Made by a program: the position numbers and the translations under genes. From Oceanobacillus jeddahensis (lineage in GTDB: Bacteria; Bacillota; Bacilli; Bacillales; Amphibacillaceae), in assembly GCF_000750635.1 (NCBI RefSeq), contig NZ_CCDM010000009.1:1-64000 (forward strand): a stretch of DNA of 64,000 nucleotides, in the 5' to 3' direction. Positions 59,531 to 64,000 of this stretch are shown piece after piece. Each line of letters begins with the position of its first letter. The stretch's first letter is position 1. The notes beneath the pieces were generated by a model. That model searched no databases. It was not told the DNA's origin and worked only from the letters and a program-made list of their open reading frames with translations.

Positions 59531-61075
59531 ATGGACACACATATGTATAGAGCGTATGAGCAAGTGGAAAAATTGACAGAACAAGGGTTTCGAATCATTG
59601 CCGGTGATTATAAAAAAGACGAGGTTTGGCTGGAGCGGAAAGCGGATAGAAAATCAGCTATTGTTCGTGTGAAGGCACAAACTTTTGATTGGTCTAATCA
59701 CCTTCGACTAGATGCGCAGGTTGCTTATCAACAAATGCAGCGAATCAGGCAGGCTATTGCAGCCCCGAATGCTGAATTTTACTCCATTTACATAGCGAAT
59801 GAATATCCAGTTGATGACTGGGAACATGTTAAACATCCGCAGGGAGAAGGAACGAAGAAATCGCCGCGGATGCATATATATTATCTTGTTGAAGAAAATG
59901 AAGAGGAAGAGATTAATCAGTTAAATCGTGATTTACATCTATCGATGTCTTTCAATCATGAAAAGCATTTAACGGATGAGGAAAAAGAAGAAGCAGGCAA
60001 TCATTTGAAAAATAATTTATTTCAAGAAATACAGGAAGAACAAGATGAACGGAAGAAAATATTTTCATTTTCAACCCCGTTATTTACATACATATTAATT
60101 GCTTTAAATATACTTGTCTTTATTTTTCAAATAACTAATGGAGATTCGGAAAATACACAGGATTTAATTGATATGGGGGCAAACTTTAACCTGCTTGTTA
60201 TGGAAGGGGAATGGTGGAGATTTGTCACTTCCATGTTTTTACATCTTCATTTTCTCCATTTGATTATGAACATGCTTGCCTTATTTTACCTGGGTACAGC
60301 GATTGAACGGATATTTGGAAGAATACGATTTCTATTTATCTACTTCCTTGGCGGTATTGCGGGGTCTATTGCAAGCTTTGCATTTTCTATCAATGTATCA
60401 GCAGGGGCATCCGGCGCAATATTCGCGTTATTTGGAGCACTTCTCCTGTTTGGGCTTATTTATAAGCAAATATTTTTCCAGACAATGGGCGTCAACATAC
60501 TTCTTATTTTAGGGGTAAACCTTCTGCTTGGATTCAGTGTTCCGGAAATAGATATGGGAGCACATCTTGGCGGGTTAACAGGAGGATTTTTAATCGCTGC
60601 CGCTGTCTATGTTCCGCGCAAAAAAAATCAAAAGAACCAATTGCTTGCGTTTATTGGTTTTATTATTCTCAGTCTTGGATTATTTATTTATGGTTGGACT
60701 GTTAATTCATCATCTCTAGAGATGAAATTAGTTGAAGCAGAAACACAAATTGAAGAAGAGAATTTTAGTGAGGTTATTGTCATTACAACAGAAGCTCTGG
60801 ATGAAACGGACGACCAGGCGCTAATTCCATACTTTCTATTTCATCGTTCCTATGCTTATATTCAAGAATTTGAATATGCCAAAGCTACAGAGGATCTGGA
60901 AGAAGCTATTCAATATGATGACAGGCTGCCCGAAATGTACAATAACCTGGCAGTATTGTATTCAGAGCAAGGAGCAGATACGACAGAAATCGAAGCTATT
61001 ATTGACGAAGGCTTAGAATATTTTCCTGATAATGAAGATTTAACCGATTTAAAAAATGAATTACAATCTTATTAA
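59531..61075 (+). CDS. gluP: Rhomboid intramembrane protease GluP (YqgP)
   Basis: The 514-residue protein has an N-terminal cytoplasmic domain of about 180 residues, six or seven membrane helices and a C-terminal TPR region (YFLFHRSYAYIQEFEYAKATEDL; PEMYNNLAVLYSEQGADTT). The catalytic serine is S294 in GASGAIFALFG and the histidine H345 in MGAHLGGLTGG. B. subtilis GluP cleaves within membranes and is linked to the magnesium transporter MgtE. ATG 59531 follows GAGGGGAGGA. Confidence 0.92.
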   Translation: MDTHMYRAYEQVEKLTEQGFRIIAGDYKKDEVWLERKADRKSAIVRVKAQTFDWSNHLRLDAQVAYQQMQRIRQAIAAPNAEFYSIYIANEYPVDDWEHVKHPQGEGTKKSPRMHIYYLVEENEEEEINQLNRDLHLSMSFNHEKHLTDEEKEEAGNHLKNNLFQEIQEEQDERKKIFSFSTPLFTYILIALNILVFIFQITNGDSENTQDLIDMGANFNLLVMEGEWWRFVTSMFLHLHFLHLIMNMLALFYLGTAIERIFGRIRFLFIYFLGGIAGSIASFAFSINVSAGASGAIFALFGALLLFGLIYKQIFFQTMGVNILLILGVNLLLGFSVPEIDMGAHLGGLTGGFLIAAAVYVPRKKNQKNQLLAFIGFIILSLGLFIYGWTVNSSSLEMKLVEAETQIEEENFSEVIVITTEALDETDDQALIPYFLFHRSYAYIQEFEYAKATEDLEEAIQYDDRLPEMYNNLAVLYSEQGADTTEIEAIIDEGLEYFPDNEDLTDLKNELQSY

Positions 61076-61078
61076 ATG

Positions 61079-61116
61079 AAAACCAGGCTGAGAGATAAAA
61101 TACAGCCTGGTTTTTT
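61079..61116 (+). terminator. Terminator after gluP
   Basis: AAAACCAGGCTG pairs with CAGCCTGGTTTT, then TT. Confidence 0.87.
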
Positions 61117-61576
61117 ATCGTAGTTAAAGATTCATTTCCACCCCATGATTTTTTGTTCGACCGGATAATCTAAAGTTTTGTTGCGGATAAGAAGTCAGGA
61201 AAGCTTTGGACCGGTTTTATTTCACTTTAAGAAAGCATAAAGAATTCAAGGAATAAAGTATAAGTGCAACGGTTTTGATGGGACGAGTAATCGCAGTTCC
61301 AGTCCCAACTAAGGCATTCGCAAAAGGCTTGCACTCGAGAGTATAAGGGATATTAGCAATCTTGGTTGTCACCAAGCCTTTAGGTGACAACCTTAGTTAC
61401 ACTTATGTAGTAAGAAAATTTAAACTTTCTTAACTGCCTAAGAAAGCAAAATACGCTTTTAAGTCTCCCTTTAACGAATGCCAAGTTTTCTTTAATATCT
61501 TTTAGTTTGTGCATATGTATAGTTTTTATCTGGTGATACAAACTATCTACATCCTAATGATGTTAAGGTGATAAAG
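61117..61576. repeat. Intergenic region with repeat B fragment, hairpin and possible sporulation promoter
   Basis: GATGGGACGAGTAATCGCAG (near 61277-61296) is the reverse complement of the repeat B motif. GGTTGTCACC (61364-61373) and GGTGACAACC (61383-61392) form a perfect 10-bp hairpin without T run. GCATA at about 61511 and GATACAAACTA 20 nt later loosely resemble a sigma-G promoter for the following germination gene. Confidence 0.5.
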
Positions 61577-63034
61577 GTGACCAATCAGATGAAAAAAGTA
61601 GCAACAAGTCTTGAAAAAAATGTTTCTTATCTTAAGTCTTATTTAGCAGTTGATAAAAGCTTTGATCTAATTTATTTAGATTTGAACTATGCTGGTAAGG
61701 ATATGGCTATGTTTATGGTTGACGGCTTTGTAAAAGACGATGTAATGGTATATATTATGCAGTCTCTCCAAAGACTTCAACCGAATGCGCTCGATACAGA
61801 TACCTTACGAAAACTAATGAAAAGAGATATTCCTTATATTGAAGTAGAAGAAATGAAAGAGATGGATAAATTAGTTGATTTTATCCTTTCTGGAGCAACT
61901 GTTTTATTCGTAGATGAATTGGATAAAGCAATTATTATTGATGCAAGGGAATATCCAGCACGGTCTCCGGAAGAACCTGATTTAGAGAGAGTTGTCAGAG
62001 GGCCGCGTGATGGATTTGTGGAAACACTTGTTTTTAATACAGCATTAACAAGGCGCCGGGTTAGGGACCGCTCCCTGAGAATGGAATTTACTCAGGTGGG
62101 TAGGCGTTCTAAAACAGATGTTGTCATTAGTTACATAGAAGATATAGCTGATCCCGAACAAGTAGAGAAATTAAAAAAAATGCTTGACGGGATAGATACA
62201 GATGGACTTCCGATGGCAGAAAAGACGATTGAAGAGTTTTTTAGTGACCGTTATTGGAATCCATATCCGGCAGTACGCTATACAGAGCGCCCGGATACAG
62301 CAGCTTCTCATCTTTTGGAGGGACATATTGTTCTTATCATTGATGGAACACCAAGTGTGATGATTACGCAGACAACGTTTTGGCAACACCTGCAGCATGC
62401 CGAAGAATATCGTCAAAAACCAACTGTTGGAGCTTATTTACGAATTGTTCGATTTATTGCCATATTTCTCTCCCTTGTCCTTCTTCCGTTATATTATTTA
62501 TTTTCGGTACAGCCAGAACTGTTGCCGCCAGCTTATTCTTTCATAGGGCCTGAGGATGAAGGTGTTATCCCGTTGCTGGTTCAATTTTTAATTGCTGAAT
62601 TAGGGCTGGATGTTTTAAGGATGGCTTCGATTCATACTCCATCAGCACTCGCTACAGCGCTTGGACTAGTAGCAGCCATTATGATTGGAGAGGTTTCTGT
62701 AGAAGTTGGTTGGTTTTCACATGAAGTAGTGTTATATATTGCCACTGCTGCTATTGGTTCTTATGCAACACCAAGTTATGAATTAGGAATGGCAAACCGT
62801 TTGGTTCGTTTATTTTTACTATTTTCCACGGCTTTATTTGGGGTCAGTGGATATGTTGTCGGGGTTACCATTTGGCTGTTATTTTTAATCAGAATGAGAA
62901 CACTGGACACTCCCTATTTTTGGCCTTTAGTTCCGTTTTCAGCAAAGAATATGCGTGATACCTTTATTCGATTTCCGTTACCAGTCAGGCATCTTCGCCC
63001 GTCTATATTACGACCAAAAGATCCAGATCGTTAA
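61577..63034 (+). CDS. Spore germination protein, GerA family (GerXA/SpoVAF-like)
   Basis: The 485-residue protein has the GerA-A architecture: N-terminal soluble domain of about 290 residues with ARSPEEPDLERVVRGPRDGFVETL and NTALTRRRVRDRSLRMEF, then membrane helices in the C-terminal third and a proline-rich end (RHLRPSILRPKD). It should sit in the spore inner membrane. It is a lone A-subunit type gene, so SpoVAF is possible; GerA-type receptors need B and C partners, not seen here. GTG 61577 is about six nt after AAGGTGAT; GTG 61568 is an alternative. Confidence 0.85.
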   Translation: MTNQMKKVATSLEKNVSYLKSYLAVDKSFDLIYLDLNYAGKDMAMFMVDGFVKDDVMVYIMQSLQRLQPNALDTDTLRKLMKRDIPYIEVEEMKEMDKLVDFILSGATVLFVDELDKAIIIDAREYPARSPEEPDLERVVRGPRDGFVETLVFNTALTRRRVRDRSLRMEFTQVGRRSKTDVVISYIEDIADPEQVEKLKKMLDGIDTDGLPMAEKTIEEFFSDRYWNPYPAVRYTERPDTAASHLLEGHIVLIIDGTPSVMITQTTFWQHLQHAEEYRQKPTVGAYLRIVRFIAIFLSLVLLPLYYLFSVQPELLPPAYSFIGPEDEGVIPLLVQFLIAELGLDVLRMASIHTPSALATALGLVAAIMIGEVSVEVGWFSHEVVLYIATAAIGSYATPSYELGMANRLVRLFLLFSTALFGVSGYVVGVTIWLLFLIRMRTLDTPYFWPLVPFSAKNMRDTFIRFPLPVRHLRPSILRPKDPDR

Positions 63035-63101
63035 TTCGATTTGGGTCTTATTCTCATTTCCCATTTTCATGCCGTTTTGATATAATATTTTTGGTGATAG
63101 C

Positions 63102-63314
63102 ATGAAAAATATACATGATGTTCGGAAATTGCTGATGAAGTTCGGCACATTGATTTATACAAAAGACCGTTTAGGTGATTTAGAATTAATGATGATGGAA
63201 ATAAATGAACTATATGAGTGGAAATTAATTGATGTACAACAATTCCAGCAAGCAGTATTGCTTCTAAAAAAAGAGATAAGGGAATATAAGAAGGGGACAG
63301 GGATAAATGAATGA
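63102..63314 (+). CDS. yqgQ: YqgQ family protein (DUF910)
   Basis: The 70-residue helical protein (MKNIHDVRKLLMKFGTLIYT ... AVLLLKKEIREYKK) matches DUF910, found beside glucokinase in Bacillus. It likely folds as a three-helix bundle; role unknown. It overlaps glcK by 8 nt. Confidence 0.85.
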   Translation: MKNIHDVRKLLMKFGTLIYTKDRLGDLELMMMEINELYEWKLIDVQQFQQAVLLLKKEIREYKKGTGINE

Positions 63315-64000
63315 ACTATTAGTAGGCGTAGATATTGGAGGAACGACAGTAAAAATTGGTTTTATTACAGAGGATGGGAATATCAAAGAAAAATGGGAGA
63401 TCCCAACTGATTTAACGAATGAAGGTACCAATATTATTTCAGATGTTTGGGCAAGCATTGAATCAAAATTACGGGAACCATTATTTAACAACTCTTTCAT
63501 AAAAGGAATCGGTGTTGGAGCACCAGGCTTTGTAGATGCGCATGCTGGCGTTATTGCAGAAGCCGTTAATATTGGATGGAAAGATATTAATTTGGCTGAA
63601 GAGCTTGAAAAATTAGCAAATGTTCCTGTTTATGTTGAAAACGATGCTAATATTGCGGTATTAGGAGAAAATTGGGTTGGTGCAGGGAACCAATCAAGGA
63701 ATTTAATCGCGATTACATTAGGTACAGGCGTCGGTGGAGGAATTATCGCGAATGGCTCCATATTAAATGGCGCTAACGGAATGGCAGGTGAGATCGGCCA
63801 TATTGAAGTATTGGAAGATGGCCACTTATGTAATTGTGGGAAAAGAGGGTGTCTGGAAACCATTGCATCTGCCACTGGCATTGTCAGGCAAGGAATGGAA
63901 ATGATACAAAAACATCCAGAATCACGATTGGCTAAATTATTTCAATCAGAGGGAAGTATTACCACGCAGCATATTTTTGAATTGGCAAAACAAGGAGATA
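63307..64000 (+). CDS. glcK: Glucokinase (ROK family), 3' end beyond window
   Basis: ROK-type glucokinase phosphorylates glucose to glucose 6-phosphate. Visible parts: ATP-binding VGVDIGGTTVKIGF at 5-18, catalytic region NDANIAVLGE (about 118-127), ATP motif TLGTGVGGGIIANG, and zinc-binding CNCGKRGCLE (about 178-187). About 231 codons are seen, so roughly 70% of the gene. Start ATG 63307 lies in the end of yqgQ after ACAGGGAT; position after yqgQ agrees with B. subtilis. Confidence 0.94.
   Translation, partial: MNELLVGVDIGGTTVKIGFITEDGNIKEKWEIPTDLTNEGTNIISDVWASIESKLREPLFNNSFIKGIGVGAPGFVDAHAGVIAEAVNIGWKDINLAEELEKLANVPVYVENDANIAVLGENWVGAGNQSRNLIAITLGTGVGGGIIANGSILNGANGMAGEIGHIEVLEDGHLCNCGKRGCLETIASATGIVRQGMEMIQKHPESRLAKLFQSEGSITTQHIFELAKQGD

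Overview
The window is chromosomal DNA of a low-GC, endospore-forming Gram-positive bacterium in the Bacillaceae, probably close to Oceanobacillus or Virgibacillus. The evidence is AT-rich DNA with AGGAGG-type ribosome binding sites, a lysine riboswitch before dapA, a complete liaIH-liaFSR stress operon, a GerA-family germination protein, a DynA-type double dynamin, and a gene order at the right end (sodA, yqgE, pbpA, yqzC/yqzD, rpmG, yqgN, yqgO, gluP, yqgQ, glcK) that matches Bacillus subtilis. This is inference from gene content; no rRNA is present to name the genus.

Layout. 0.5-12 kb is housekeeping: dynamin/exonuclease pair, a PH-domain protein with a cysteine synthase, riboswitch-controlled dapA, a DUF819 membrane protein, a CAP-domain protein, a DUF3189 protein and a Cys/His-rich repeat protein. 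12.5-32.6 kb is a dense antibiotic and envelope-stress block: a bacitracin-type ABC exporter, two beta-lactamase-fold proteins, the lia operon, a lantibiotic-immunity-type ABC transporter divergent from its two-component system, an inducible erm rRNA methylase behind two leader peptides, and a second lantibiotic-immunity-type ABC transporter with its own two-component system. 33-47 kb mixes ordinary genes (hydrolases, DUF2207 protein, PadR regulator with MFS exporter, NfeD protein, Na/Pi transporter) with decayed genes and a dispersed palindromic repeat family. 47.7-48.4 kb is a six-tRNA cluster. 48.6-64 kb is the conserved sodA-glcK segment, interrupted after pbpA by a secreted protein and remnants of three transposases (IS110, IS1182 and IS91 type).

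The most notable system is erm at 27.6-28.5 kb. Two short leader ORFs each carry the macrolide-arrest motif SIAVV. The second leader has lost its usual stop and runs into erm. A segment between them can pair either with an upstream sequence or with an identical copy covering the erm start, which is the classical attenuation switch. The erm unit sits directly between two peptide-antibiotic transporter/sensor modules, so this part of the genome looks like a clustered defence against antibiotics made by competitors. The second notable item is a composite non-coding repeat family (at least four copies, several sitting in broken genes) that I could not assign to a known element.
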